Origin: Variovorax paradoxus
GTDB taxonomy: Bacteria; Pseudomonadota; Gammaproteobacteria; Burkholderiales; Burkholderiaceae_C
Reading direction: 5' to 3'
NCBI RefSeq assembly: GCF_022009635.1
Contig: NZ_CP091716.1
Coordinates: 4,727,001-4,791,000 of the forward strand
DNA: 64,000 nt
Position numbers and translations under genes: made by a program. Of the stretch, positions 55,401-61,136 are shown one piece after another. The notes under the pieces are model-generated. The model ran no database searches, was not told the origin of the DNA, and saw only the letters and a list, made by a program, of their open reading frames with translations. The stretch's first letter is position 1; the number at the start of each line of letters is the position of its first letter.

Positions 55401-55965
55401 TCACGCGGTTGAGCACGGCCCAGTCGGCCTGCTGCTTGAATTCGACCGTGGTGTTGCGCCCGACGTTGAAGGTCTCCCAGTTCAGGATGGCCTTGTCGCT
55501 GGTCTGCTGCACCGTCACCGTGCTGCGACCGCCGGCGTTGTCGGCCTTGGGCGCCAGCGCGTTGTGCCAGCCGGCCGTGAGGCTGTTGGTGTCGACCTTC
55601 AGGCCGCCGTCCGCCAGGCCGTCGGGCACGTCGGTGCCGGCGTTCATCGCGGCCTGCCGCGCGGCCGCCTGCGCCGCCTGCTGCGCGGCAATCGCCTGCG
55701 CCGCGAGGTTGAGGTTGCCGATGGAACGCTGCAGCTGCTCGTTGGCCTTCTGCTGCTGCGCGAGCGGGTTCGTCAGCAGCGACGCCGGCGTGCCGTTGGG
55801 CAGGTAGCCCGTGGCCGCCGCGGTGCCTTGCGCCACGTTCTTCTGCGCCATCCATGCGGCGCTGAATGCGCGCTGCGCCTGTGCGTTGCCGGCCAGTCCC
55901 GCCATGGCCAGTGCGATGGCGACCGCGTGCGCGACCGGTGCGCGGCGGAATGTCTGTTTGCTCAT
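43489..55965 (-). CDS. Giant filamentous haemagglutinin-type TpsA protein, first module
   Basis: A 4158-residue secreted filament protein, homologous along its length to the one ending at 25363. The signal peptide is residues 1-30 (ends AGNAQA). The two-partner-secretion region contains GGLKVDTNSLTAGW, LNWETFNVGRNTTVEF and NRNGIVFSG (about 160-220). A long beta-helix shaft follows, with a Cys-rich insertion (46735-46882) and a helical insert (44362-44725). The DUF3739-like end (WSAEGDINAG, IAPLGTIDAGEAGIRVSGNV) and a conserved tail PSVFTVRVLGFGSE are nearly the same as in the paralogue. No frameshift or toxin domain seen. It needs a TpsB; none is adjacent. Start ATG 55965 has GGGG upstream. 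Confidence 0.93.
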   Translation of the reverse strand: MSKQTFRRAPVAHAVAIALAMAGLAGNAQAQRAFSAAWMAQKNVAQGTAAATGYLPNGTPASLLTNPLAQQQKANEQLQRSIGNLNLAAQAIAAQQAAQAAARQAAMNAGTDVPDGLADGGLKVDTNSLTAGWHNALAPKADNAGGRSTVTVQQTSDKAILNWETFNVGRNTTVEFKQQADWAVLNRVNDPAARPSRIQGQVKGDGTVLIANRNGIVFSGTSQVDTRNLVAAAAHISDAQFGANGIYSNGTTPTFSNAQGKVEVQAGARIATRAPTISTDGGGYVLLVGQEVHNAGDIATPRGQAALAAGDSFLIKKGSGTGGNQASSTRGNEVTPQFNTDSLAGKVTNTGLIVAREGDVTMAGRDVRQNGVAVATTTVNTRGTVHLNALGADGKVTLGPGAATAVVIEDDGKTTALNSQRDGLRGPALPEPNQDVSAVRDRRDQSRIEIASSGTVDFQSDSLTLATGGQIAVTAAARSLVRDRARIDVSGAVGVNLAMESNNVKVNVQGNEQRDAPLNRDGKSLNNLDVWIDRRSLVLVPKGTNGYASDRWYTAGGLLEVGGYLGTEGHTASEWMAQGGTVSFGGAEVVTQAGSNINLSGGTLNVQTGFIHQTWLKGADGRLYEVSKAPGDQRYEGLYRGFEDEHKRWGDKNTGYFYNPLIGPQKRLENGYTVGRDAGKLVIATGAAVLEGDITSEAFQGARQTQAPQADVDGYNQSHNAASQRGQLVIGDYVPMFDRRTGALNHVLVAALDRVELKETGERIAAALDLGTALPAERKDKLVLDTAQLNGMALGAVRIAAREKIEVNADLRVASGGNITLYGNDVAVQANLTAHGGSMALGNVLSQVGVSGRVDMLVNAAKPLGNVTLADGVTLDASGLWSNLELDPFAENVAYASGGSVAIRASGDVALQRGSTVDVTSGAVMRMGGKTQGGKGGSVRLATTTRTGSLRLDPEARLHGYGVAGGGTLSLEAAKVLISDQAGGTDAGTLVLGGNFFDKGFSAYEVIGGDGLSVAEGTQVDVTMPVYRFRDEARGVSTASGSAQALELWAQPLYLEDAAKGVLLQRKGASLTLQSGRSLLGEIDPLTGSLLVGRGARIEVDPGQTIALRGAGQITVDATLVAHGGSIDVRQQQFGLVDPAQETPQADGKVHTRSIWIGDNAVLDVSGRARTAVDVHGRSYGDVDAGGSIVIGGVLDHDRAIASSADAYVIVRPGARLDASGAQAALDVPGQGRTNIATDGGRISLSSYLGLYIDGSLRAAAGGAGAAGGSLDIALESPLYRSTGLNRAQQETIVPRELTLVQSQAPLLAQDLAPGQADAALRYGKTRLSADRLSAGGFDNLALLANGQLSFDGDVSLRMGQSLSLFSSSLSLAESSSANARVQLAAPYVKLSGTGLYYSAGSGAVRPGIQHGMTPLDSEAAFSVQAGRMLDLGNGISFGTSGNYAEHTEFTPVRVERRGFENVELASDGDIRFLAPNNADARSRLWTRGSLTLAAAQLYPETGAIAQVNAGYRMDPVVLRPVYDPGSVLRIERRGEAPAGVPYSAFGSLEFAAAVIEQGGVIRAPLGNITLGTDSSQGTKRVALLPGSITSVSGAGLVMPYGGTTDGIAYQYDGRPAALKGADGGAGIRLGAELVDVQAGALLDLSGGGELTGAGFVAGRGGSTDARFHPLMQIGADGRFSLPSLSTNAVYAIVPGVQPLAAPAGGPAGASKAGIGRQITIGAGVPGLPAGTYTLMPSTYALLPGAFRVELNGAPGSKGAGAQPLAMRNGSWSSSGQLSVAGTGLRDSLSSQVILTPAAVLRTYAQYNETSYADFVRTDAARLGVPRAVLPADAGSLAFVLSRGNDDVSLNFEGLARFQAAQGGRGGTAMVLGVSIEVLGAGQRHTPGFDGASVRSDTLNALGAGRLVVGATPLVVYGQQGRYVTFSSPASDVVLRAGASLQAPEVFLAGRDLVVEAGAGISTLGRGDAIYDASSGFVYQPGTTSLLAVSNGRLDVLAPQAPDIGSTGSIRLGVCALPSCDRNSTFYSEGTITAATNGAFELDEAARYGTRHLALAVSGVNAGTTQSLADAQARGVLAGGLTLTQDLLQRLLNGDTSIGAPALESLTLTVRDAINFYGSVTLDTIDPATGKSRVDSLVLSTPAIYGAGGAGDVATIRTQNLIWSGATQLPGTVIDGGAGTGGGTLDIQAARIELGGAPHTVSNGQDDDARLALGFATVKLGASERLSTNRKGSLSVYQSQGAYEEGKGYAYSGGNLEITTPLVTGDAGSVGRITAGGTLRIGAPEGGRLDADAAKRIQALGADLAFNARSIVLDSAIVLPSGKLAMTAQDDLTLADRALIDVSGRKLSFNDVDKFSWGGDVGLESQAGGIRQAAGATIDLSAQGNRAGTLKAVALGASAGVVDLQGRILGASSGHYDAGGTMVPFKAGGVDIRAQRLGDSGTLSDQFAALNQRLSDGAVFGSRSFQLKQGDLVIGAGLKAGEVNVSVDNGSLAVLGTIDASGERVGSIRLAGRNGLTIGGGALLDAHGTVLRVDSRGKIIDAPNRAMVELDGGDGVLTLAGGARIDLRHGTGAAVGSQPGQHDGQKRGTLELYAARTGETSGDIRIDASGSLAIDGARSIAVNAVWRYDDTDPLAVIKDGLDSVSGRPYREITQAYLDHKHEQSTKFMDAALANGALLHGKLAGLNNATYADALHLRPGVQIVTDKDLVVQGDLDLSGYRYDSLNPRTQKTGVYGSGEAGSLVLRAAGNMDIYGSINDGFAPPPLTPEENGWALVPGVQPYNGDLVLPIGGVRLAEGTTFPSGATLNYDLPMQALTLGEAVRLPAAGALAQPYTVPAGTVLSGDVRDASGNLLHARGTLLKEAVVLPTGTQLGAGMALPKGTALAAMRWPKGVPLPVAFENDVARRNVLLAGTLELQRGALIPSTTRVVLESGVGYIELRPDSDGTRGRNWALAPMLAAGSESWSVRLVAGADLGAADTRIALAGAGSLRLADTHYRATVTQGGGTLVWSEFNNWGMPSGQPVTPDEEWLCALLDPNDCVSKSGIAWSPGNGFGFPGGTPVPEEYLPICTFTPENCIDYGSAMKTLAAHGQGMSVVRTGTGDLDLVASGDVDVRSLYGIYTAGTQSAGVAPRYNQARGTAPGATSVLGTGGADYESLVAGDARAYQAWFPEAGGNLLVRAGGDITSDMLTPLNSDVVQKSSVAVGNWLWRQGDGSAQLPTAWWINFGSYAVDPSGTLGADVKPSLVGFTGFGTLGGGNVQVQAGGNAGMLERKGTARSQGLVVAVGSTGRVADDGSIVLTGGGDIDVRIGGGVNSSQLARGNANGSEKPNHDLQGALVNLRGATQLSAASVGGMILGGRDMKDPRAFDPFTSNRAESTGGLVLMPGDSAMRIDTLGDLVVGGAGDPGRVRLMNSSPFASYGGGGLSWFSLWTGRTAIDLFSAGGSLTPSTQMSEGTSTSIVTGTNVAPTDFRFVYPAILRAVAAGGSIYSGSSANDGDGGTNDSTSRFSLLLAPSRSGQLELLAGDSMYMGNYAINQSGADPAQMPGPLKPAFVGFNGNQRVADNLGAGGLEVNARTDPFRLFAFVPETYAPGAADAPRTPARFYALNGDIVGLRSGEILQRRDGATWYEAAAPAWVIAGRDIVSAGTGLGQPTSLSLGTGTKNDADSSGNLSVHGHAQDVSRMVAGRDILYSSFNVAGPGTLEITAGRNIVMEDRAAVASLGPVTPGDKRPGASIAMTAGTGAQGADYAGFLARYLDADRRAESGTPLASQPGKVVKTYEAELFAWLRDADNGLGFTGTASEAQAFFDALPAEQQRVFARQVYFSELKAGGREYNDADGARYGSYLRGRNAISALFPQADAEGKAISYRGDITMYGSAGVNTLFGGGIQMLTPGGMQLFGVEGNAPVAKAGITPGVITQGKGDISLYSLGSILLGQSRIMTTFGGHILGWSAEGDINAGRGSKTTVVYTPPKREYDQWGNVTLSSNVPSTGAGIATLAPIPEVPAGDIDLIAPLGTIDAGEAGIRVSGNVNLAALQVVNAANIAVKGESVGIPTIAAVNVGALTNASAAASQAAVAAQDVLQRERAATRQSLPSVFTVRVLGFGSEGDGAAAPAEPRAAATRVGYDVNSPVQVLGRGALPEAQKAKLTARERQLLGQ

Positions 55966-56042
55966 TTCATACCCCAGAGGAAAACCCGTTCGCGTGATTG
56001 CGTGGCGCGGCGGCGTTGCGGCGCCGTGCTCTGGTTAAGAGA

Positions 56043-56162
56043 CCGGGCTCGCCCGGCGCGACCGACACGGTCGCGGCAAAAGACAGCAAAAATTTCCTGC
56101 GGGGTGCGAAGCGGCGTGTTTTTCACAGCCGTGTCATGAAGCGCATGCAAGCGGGCATGCGC
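56043..56162 (-). promoter_or_regulatory. Cluster of strong hairpins between FecR1 and first tpsA
   Basis: The 219-bp gap holds CCGGGC-TC-GCCCGG (56043-56056), CGCGACCG-ACA-CGGTCGCG (56057-56075) and GCGCATGC-AAGCGG-GCATGCGC (56141-56162). None has a T-tract on the minus strand. They may attenuate, process or stabilise the transcript, or one may mark a promoter region for tpsA. Function is inferred from position only. Confidence 0.45.
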
Positions 56163-56184
56163 GTGTTTTCCGAATGCCGAAGCG

Positions 56185-57183
56185 TCAGCCGAGCAGCACG
56201 ATGCCGGCCGGCAGCGTGGTGACCTTGGCGCCGTAGCTGGCGCCGATCAGCGTCTCGACGCGCGCGAGCTGCTCCAGCCGCAACCGCGCCTGCACCTTGC
56301 GGCGGCCCAGCTCGGCGTTGGTGACGATCAGCCGGCCCGGGCGGTAGCGGTTGATTTCTTCCACCACGGCCGACAGCGGCGTGTCGTTGAACACCAGCAC
56401 ACGGTCGCGCCATGCGTTCACGACCGAGAGGTCGGGCTTGCGCGCAAGCTCGGCGCGGCGCCCGCCGTAGTTGATCTGCTGCGACTCGGCGGCCACCAGC
56501 ACGCGGCCGCCGTAGTTCAGCTCGACCGAGCCGGCCAGGCAGGTCACGCACACCTCGGAGCCGGTGGCGCGCACGTTGAAGCGGCTGCCCGCGGCGGCCA
56601 CCAGCTTGCCGCCGCCGGCCGTCAGCGTGAACGGCGCGGCGCGCGCGGTATTCAGGAGCACCTGCGCCTCGCCCGCCAGCAGGTCGAGCGCGGCGGGCTC
56701 GCCCTCGGCGCCGCGCGCGAGGTTGAAGCTGGTCTGGGTGTTCATCTCGACCACCACGGAATCGGCCAGCACCACCTGGCGCTGCTCGCCGGTGGCGGTG
56801 CTGTAGTCGGCCGTCATGTCGGACAGCGCGGGCCACAGCCTGGCGGGCGGGCGCACCACGACGAAGGCAGCGGCGCCGGCGGCCAGCGCGGCGCCCAGGA
56901 AATAGCGGCGCCCCGGATGCGCAATGGCCGCCACCGCGGCACGCGGCGACGCTTCGGCCGCGCGCATGCGCTGCGCCACCGCCTCGGCGGCGGGCCGGGT
57001 CGCGTCCCACAGCCGGGAGGTCTCGGCCATTACCTGAGCGTGCAGCGGGCTGCGGCCGCACCAGCGCTTGAAGTCTTGTGCGTCGACCGTGGTTGCGCGG
57101 CCCGAGGTCAGGCGCACGAGCCAGTCCCGCGCCTGGGCTTCCAGGTCGGCGCGGTCGTCGGACGGGGTGGTCATGGTCGTCAT
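56185..57183 (-). CDS. FecR-type anti-sigma/sigma regulator, first module
   Basis: A 332-residue FecR protein. The start at ATG 57183 forms an ATGA overlap with the sigma stop, so the pair is translationally coupled. The N-terminal sigma-binding domain (DWLVRLTSGRATTVDAQDFKRWCGRSPLHAQVMAETSRLWD) is followed by a twin-arginine-like GRRYFLGAALAAG membrane segment and the periplasmic FecR domain (TATGEQRQVVLADSVVVEMNTQTSF, GSRFNVRATGSEVCVTC). The C-terminal segment (FNDTPLSAVVEEINRYRPGRLIV) matches that of FecR2 closely. It should control the sigma factor encoded just upstream. Confidence 0.92.
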   Translation of the reverse strand: MTTMTTPSDDRADLEAQARDWLVRLTSGRATTVDAQDFKRWCGRSPLHAQVMAETSRLWDATRPAAEAVAQRMRAAEASPRAAVAAIAHPGRRYFLGAALAAGAAAFVVVRPPARLWPALSDMTADYSTATGEQRQVVLADSVVVEMNTQTSFNLARGAEGEPAALDLLAGEAQVLLNTARAAPFTLTAGGGKLVAAAGSRFNVRATGSEVCVTCLAGSVELNYGGRVLVAAESQQINYGGRRAELARKPDLSVVNAWRDRVLVFNDTPLSAVVEEINRYRPGRLIVTNAELGRRKVQARLRLEQLARVETLIGASYGAKVTTLPAGIVLLG

Positions 57184-57740
57184 TCTTCTATCAATGACTG
57201 TTTTCCGGCCCCGGGACCGAACCTCTGGATCACATCGCGCCCCAAACGGCCCGCGCAATGCACCAGCGCGGCCTTCACCTCGCGCTCGACGATGCGCACC
57301 GACACGCCGTAACGCAGCGCGATGTCCTTGTGCGGCGTCTCGTCCACGCGCGAGGCCAGGAAGATCTCGCGGCGGCGCCGCGGCAGCTCTTCGAGCGCGC
57401 GCTCCAGCGCCTGCACCTCGCTGCGCGCCTCCGACACGCGCGCCGGGTCGCGGCTGTCGTCGGCAAAGTGCAGCAGCTCCTCGACCTCGACGAAATCGAG
57501 CAGCCGCCCGTTGGCGATGCGCCTGTCTTCCGCCACGTTCGACGCGATGCGCAGCAGGTAGGCCATCGGGCTGGCCACCGGGCCGGGGTCGCTCATGCGG
57601 TTCACGCGCAACCAGGTCTCGTGCAGCACGTCGTCGGCCACGTCGTCGGAGCCGAAGCGGCGGCGCAGCCGGTTGCGAAAGTCGACATACCGGCTCGTCA
57701 GCAGGCCGCGCAGGAAACCGGGGGTGTCCTTCGAGTCCAC
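57180..57740 (-). CDS. ECF-type RNA polymerase sigma factor, first module
   Basis: A 186-residue FecI-type sigma factor. Region 2 is at DVADDVLHETWLRVNRMSDPGPVASPMAYLLRIASNVAEDRRIAN; region 4 is at ELPRRRREIFLASRVDETPHKDIALRYGVSVRIVEREVKAALVHC. The GTG at 57740 is the best start because the STN gene ends at 57752 and family homology begins here. Its 3' end overlaps fecR by four bases. It likely drives the first giant tpsA and possibly the downstream protease cassette. Confidence 0.9.
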   Translation of the reverse strand: MDSKDTPGFLRGLLTSRYVDFRNRLRRRFGSDDVADDVLHETWLRVNRMSDPGPVASPMAYLLRIASNVAEDRRIANGRLLDFVEVEELLHFADDSRDPARVSEARSEVQALERALEELPRRRREIFLASRVDETPHKDIALRYGVSVRIVEREVKAALVHCAGRLGRDVIQRFGPGAGKQSLIEE

Positions 57741-57751
57741 GGCCTGTTCGC

Positions 57752-58474
57752 TCAGGAAGCCGCGCGCGGCGTGACGCCCGCGCAGATGTCGGTGCTGACG
57801 CCCGTGCTGGGCAGCAGCAGGATGGTGAGCGGCTCGTCGGTGGCGCCGTCGGCCGGCGGGGTGAGCACCAGCGAGCTCATGGCGGCCTCGAGCGCCGCAT
57901 CGCGCTGGGCGATGCCCGTGGAGGTCAGCATGCGCGTGCGCCGCACATGGCCGGCCGGGCCGACCCACAGCTGCAGCAACGCGCGGTAGCTGCCAGGCTG
58001 GGCACGCGGCCAGCGGCACAGCGTGCGTTCCACTGCCTGCTGCACGATGCGCGCGTTGCCGTCGTCGGGCACCGCCGCCGCGTCGGTCGGCGCGGCGGGA
58101 GGCATGGGCGCGGGCAGTGGCGCCGCCTCGGTCTCGACCAGGGTGAAGGTGGTCTCGTCGGCATAGCGCGCCGCGAGCCGCGTGCCGGCCAGCAGGCGCT
58201 GCAATGCGTCGCGCGGCGCCAGCTCGCCTTGCACCGGCGCCGATTCGAGCCCCGCCGCCAGTTGCCCGTCGAAGAAAACCGACTGCCCCGTCGCTTGCGC
58301 GAACGCCTGCAGGGCGGCTGCCAGCGGCTGCGCGGGAATGTCGAATTTCATCGGCCTTGCCGCGTCCGGCGGCCGGACGGACGAATCGGCCGTGGCAAGG
58401 GATGCAGCAAGGGACAGGATTCCGAAGATCAAGGTCAAGACACAAACCCACCGCGACCGAGCAACGCGAAACAT
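57752..58474 (-). CDS. STN-domain/TonB-C-like fusion protein, first module
   Basis: A 240-residue protein with a signal sequence (residues 1-29). The STN domain is 41-115 (MKFDIPAQPLAAALQAFAQATGQSVFFDG...ALQRLLAGTRLAARYADE), followed by an Ala/Pro linker, and a TonB-C-like domain is at 141-222 (YRALLQLWVGPAGHVRRTRMLTSTGIAQRDAALEAAM). Cys153 and Cys231 frame the last domain with the same spacing (78) as in the second-module protein. The ATG at 58474 has AGGA seven bases upstream. It is the first gene of the minus-strand block and divergent from alkB with 155 bp between starts. It is probably the periplasmic signal receptor for FecR1. Confidence 0.82.
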   Translation of the reverse strand: MFRVARSRWVCVLTLIFGILSLAASLATADSSVRPPDAARPMKFDIPAQPLAAALQAFAQATGQSVFFDGQLAAGLESAPVQGELAPRDALQRLLAGTRLAARYADETTFTLVETEAAPLPAPMPPAAPTDAAAVPDDGNARIVQQAVERTLCRWPRAQPGSYRALLQLWVGPAGHVRRTRMLTSTGIAQRDAALEAAMSSLVLTPPADGATDEPLTILLLPSTGVSTDICAGVTPRAAS

Positions 58475-58629
58475 GCCGGGTCCTGTCACGAAATGGAAAT
58501 TGCCAGCAGCGAGAACCGCCGTGGACGTACTACTTTTTGTCGAGCGGATGCTAGTGGCGATTTGTGACAAGTTGAATGCAAGGCGCCTGCCTGCAAGCGC
58601 CGCGCGCCGTGCTGGCGAGAATGGGCGGC

Positions 58630-59283
58630 ATGACGACGACGCTCGCTTTGTTCGACGACCCGCCCCGCCAAGAACGCGAACCGCTCGGCCCCGGCGCCTT
58701 CGTGCTGCCCGGCTTCGCGCTGCCTTTCGTCGATGAGTTGCTGCCCGCGATCCGCGCGGTGGAAGCGCGTGCGCCATTTCGGCATCTGGTCACGCCGGGC
58801 GGCTTCACCATGTCCGTCGCGCTCACCAACTGCGGTGCGCTCGGCTGGACCAGCGACCGGCGCGGCTACCGCTACAGCCCCTTCGACCCCGACAGCGGCC
58901 TGCCCTGGCCCGCGATGCCGGAGCCCCTCGCACTGCTCGCGCGCGAGGCCGCCGCGAAAGCCGGCTTCGACGGATTCGCGCCCGACGCCTGTCTGGTCAA
59001 CCGCTACGCGCCGGGTGCGCGGCTGTCGCTGCACCAGGACAAGGACGAGCATGACTACGGCGCGCCGATCGTGTCGGTCTCGCTCGGCATGCCGGCCGTG
59101 TTCCTGTTCGGCGGACTGGCGCGCGGTGACAAGACCGTACGCGTGCCGCTCGTGCATGGCGACGTGGTGGTGTGGGGCGGCGAAGACCGGCTGCGCTACC
59201 ACGGCGTGCTGCCGCTGAAGGAAGCGCCGCACCCGCTGCTGGGCGCGCAGCGCATCAACCTCACATTCCGCAAGGCGGGCTGA
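58630..59283 (+). CDS. alkB: Alpha-ketoglutarate-dependent DNA/RNA dealkylation protein AlkB
   Basis: A 217-residue Fe(II)/2-oxoglutarate dioxygenase that removes methyl lesions from bases by oxidation. The iron ligands His135 and Asp137 (SLHQDKDEHD) and His191 (LRYHGVLPL), and the oxoglutarate-binding Arg208/Arg214 (QRINLTFRK) are present. Length equals E. coli AlkB (216 aa). The ATG at 58630 (MTTTLALFDD) is preferred over an upstream start at 58576. It is divergent from the STN gene and 5 bp upstream of the ABC exporter gene, so the two may be co-transcribed. Confidence 0.95.
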   Translation: MTTTLALFDDPPRQEREPLGPGAFVLPGFALPFVDELLPAIRAVEARAPFRHLVTPGGFTMSVALTNCGALGWTSDRRGYRYSPFDPDSGLPWPAMPEPLALLAREAAAKAGFDGFAPDACLVNRYAPGARLSLHQDKDEHDYGAPIVSVSLGMPAVFLFGGLARGDKTVRVPLVHGDVVVWGGEDRLRYHGVLPLKEAPHPLLGAQRINLTFRKAG

Positions 59284-59288
59284 TACGC

Positions 59289-61136
59289 ATGCAGGCGACA
59301 ACGACCACCGACACGAAGAAGAGCAACAGCCCCGGCAACGCGATCCGCGAACTCTATGCCGCCCTATGGCACTTCGCCGCCGGCGCGCGTGCGCAGCTGC
59401 TGGGCGCGACGGCGCTGCTCGCCTCGTCGCAGCTCATCCGCCTGGCGCTGCCCTATCTTGCCGGGCAGGCCATCAATGCACTGCAGCGCGGCGAACTGAA
59501 CGGCGCCGGCCGCTGGATCGCGGCACTGGCCGGCGTGTACGTGGGCGCATGGGCGCTGCACGGGCCGGGGCGCATCCTGGAGCGCAACGTGGGCATGCGG
59601 GTGCGCGAGACGCTGGCCGACCAGCTCTATGCGCGCATCGCCGCCGCGCCGCTCGCCTGGCACGACGGCCACCACTCGGGCCAACTGCAGCACCGCGTGC
59701 ACCAGGCGAGCCGGGCGCTGTCGGACTTCGCGCAGAACCAGTTCATCTGGCTCACCAACGCCGTCAACTTCGTCGGGCCGCTGGTGGCGCTGGCGCTGCT
59801 GTCGCGCACCAGCGGTGTGACGGCGCTTGCGGGCTACGTGCTGATCGGCCTCGTCATCGTGCGCATCGACCGCGCGCTCATGAAACTCGCGCGCGCCGAG
59901 AACGACGCGGATCGGCGGTACGTGGCCGCGCTGCTCGACTTCCTGGGCAATGCGTCGACCGTCATCGGCCTGCGGCTGCAGGGTGCGTCGCGCCTGCTGC
60001 TGCGCAGGCGCATGGCCGCGATATCGCTGCCGCTGAAACGCACCGTGGTGCTCAACGAAGGCAAGTGGTTCGCGGTCGACCTCATGGGGCTGGCGCTGAC
60101 CTGGGGGCTGGTCGTGGTGTACGTGTGGCAGGCGCGCGCGCCGGGTCAGGCGGTGATGCTGGGGGCCGTGTTCATGATCTACCAGTACGCGCAGCAGGCG
60201 GCCGGCGTCGTCACCTCCGTGGCCGCGAACTTCAGCTTCTTCGCGCGCATGCACACCGACTACAGCAGCGCGGAGCCGATCTGGCAGGCCCCCTCGGGCG
60301 ACGTGGCCGCGAGCGTGCCCGAGCAGGTGCCGGAGCAGGTGCCGGAGCGCGAGCGCATCGATGCGACGGCGGTGTGGAGCCGCATCGATGTCGACGGACT
60401 GCAATGGCGCTATGCGGCGCGGGGAGAGCAGCAAACCGAGGCAGCCGACCCCGTGACGGTGCGCAGCAGCGGCCTGCACGACGTGAAGCTGAGCCTGCGC
60501 CGTGGCGAGCGGGTCGCGCTGGTCGGGCCCAGCGGCGGCGGCAAGAGCACTCTGCTGCGCGTTCTGGCCGGGCTGTACCCGCCGGACAGCGGCAGCTTGT
60601 CGCTCGATGGCAGGCCTGTCGACTGGACGCAACTGCGCCGCCTCGCCACGCTCATCCCCCAGGAGACCGAACTGTTCGAAGCCAGCGTGCGCGAAAACCT
60701 CGCCTTCGGCCAGCCGCGCGACGACGCCCAACTGCTGGCCGCGCTGCACACCAGCACCTTCGACGAAGTGCTGAAGGCGAACCACGGCGACCTCGACACC
60801 GCCGTATCGGAGCGGGGCTTCAATCTTTCAGGCGGACAGCGGCAGCGACTGTGCCTGGCGCGCGGCGTGCTGGCCGCGCAAGGCAGTTCATTGCTGCTGC
60901 TCGACGAGCCGACCAGCGCGCTCGATGCGGGCACCGAGGCGCGCGTGCTGGAGCGCATCGCTGGTGCGTTTCCGGATGCCTGCGTGGTGGCGTCGATCCA
61001 CAGGCTGAGCCTGCTGGAGCGCTTCGATACGGTGGTGCTGATGGAGGCAGGGCATGTGGTCGACTACGGGCCGCGGGATGCGGTGCTGGGGCGGCAGCCG
61101 CTGCTGCAGCGGATGGTGGCACCGGCGACTAGATGA
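59289..61136 (+). CDS. ABC exporter, fused membrane and ATPase domains
   Basis: A 615-residue half-transporter. The membrane domain (about residues 20-330) has several hydrophobic segments (QLLGATALLASSQLIRLALPYLAG, GVTALAGYVLIGLVIV). The ATPase domain has Walker A GPSGGGKST, signature LSGGQRQRLCLARG, Walker B LLLLDEPTSALD and the switch histidine in ASIHRLSL. It should work as a homodimer, exporting a lipid, peptide or drug; substrate unknown. A linker with three VPEQ-type repeats joins the domains. The start ATG 59289 is 5 bp after alkB. Its end overlaps the convergent SMI1-like gene by 8 bp. Confidence 0.92.
   Translation: MQATTTTDTKKSNSPGNAIRELYAALWHFAAGARAQLLGATALLASSQLIRLALPYLAGQAINALQRGELNGAGRWIAALAGVYVGAWALHGPGRILERNVGMRVRETLADQLYARIAAAPLAWHDGHHSGQLQHRVHQASRALSDFAQNQFIWLTNAVNFVGPLVALALLSRTSGVTALAGYVLIGLVIVRIDRALMKLARAENDADRRYVAALLDFLGNASTVIGLRLQGASRLLLRRRMAAISLPLKRTVVLNEGKWFAVDLMGLALTWGLVVVYVWQARAPGQAVMLGAVFMIYQYAQQAAGVVTSVAANFSFFARMHTDYSSAEPIWQAPSGDVAASVPEQVPEQVPERERIDATAVWSRIDVDGLQWRYAARGEQQTEAADPVTVRSSGLHDVKLSLRRGERVALVGPSGGGKSTLLRVLAGLYPPDSGSLSLDGRPVDWTQLRRLATLIPQETELFEASVRENLAFGQPRDDAQLLAALHTSTFDEVLKANHGDLDTAVSERGFNLSGGQRQRLCLARGVLAAQGSSLLLLDEPTSALDAGTEARVLERIAGAFPDACVVASIHRLSLLERFDTVVLMEAGHVVDYGPRDAVLGRQPLLQRMVAPATR
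60315..60350 (+). repeat. Three 12-bp in-frame repeats in the ABC exporter linker
   Basis: Units GTGCCSGAGCAG, GTGCCGGAGCAG and GTGCCGGAGCGC lie head to tail and encode VPEQ-VPEQ-VPER. In frame, so only the linker length would vary. Confidence 0.8.

Noticed and set aside
43489..55965. CdiA-type contact-dependent toxin.
   Set aside because: No VENN-type motif, no toxin domain and no adjacent immunity gene; the C-terminus is conserved between both paralogues, unlike variable CdiA tips.
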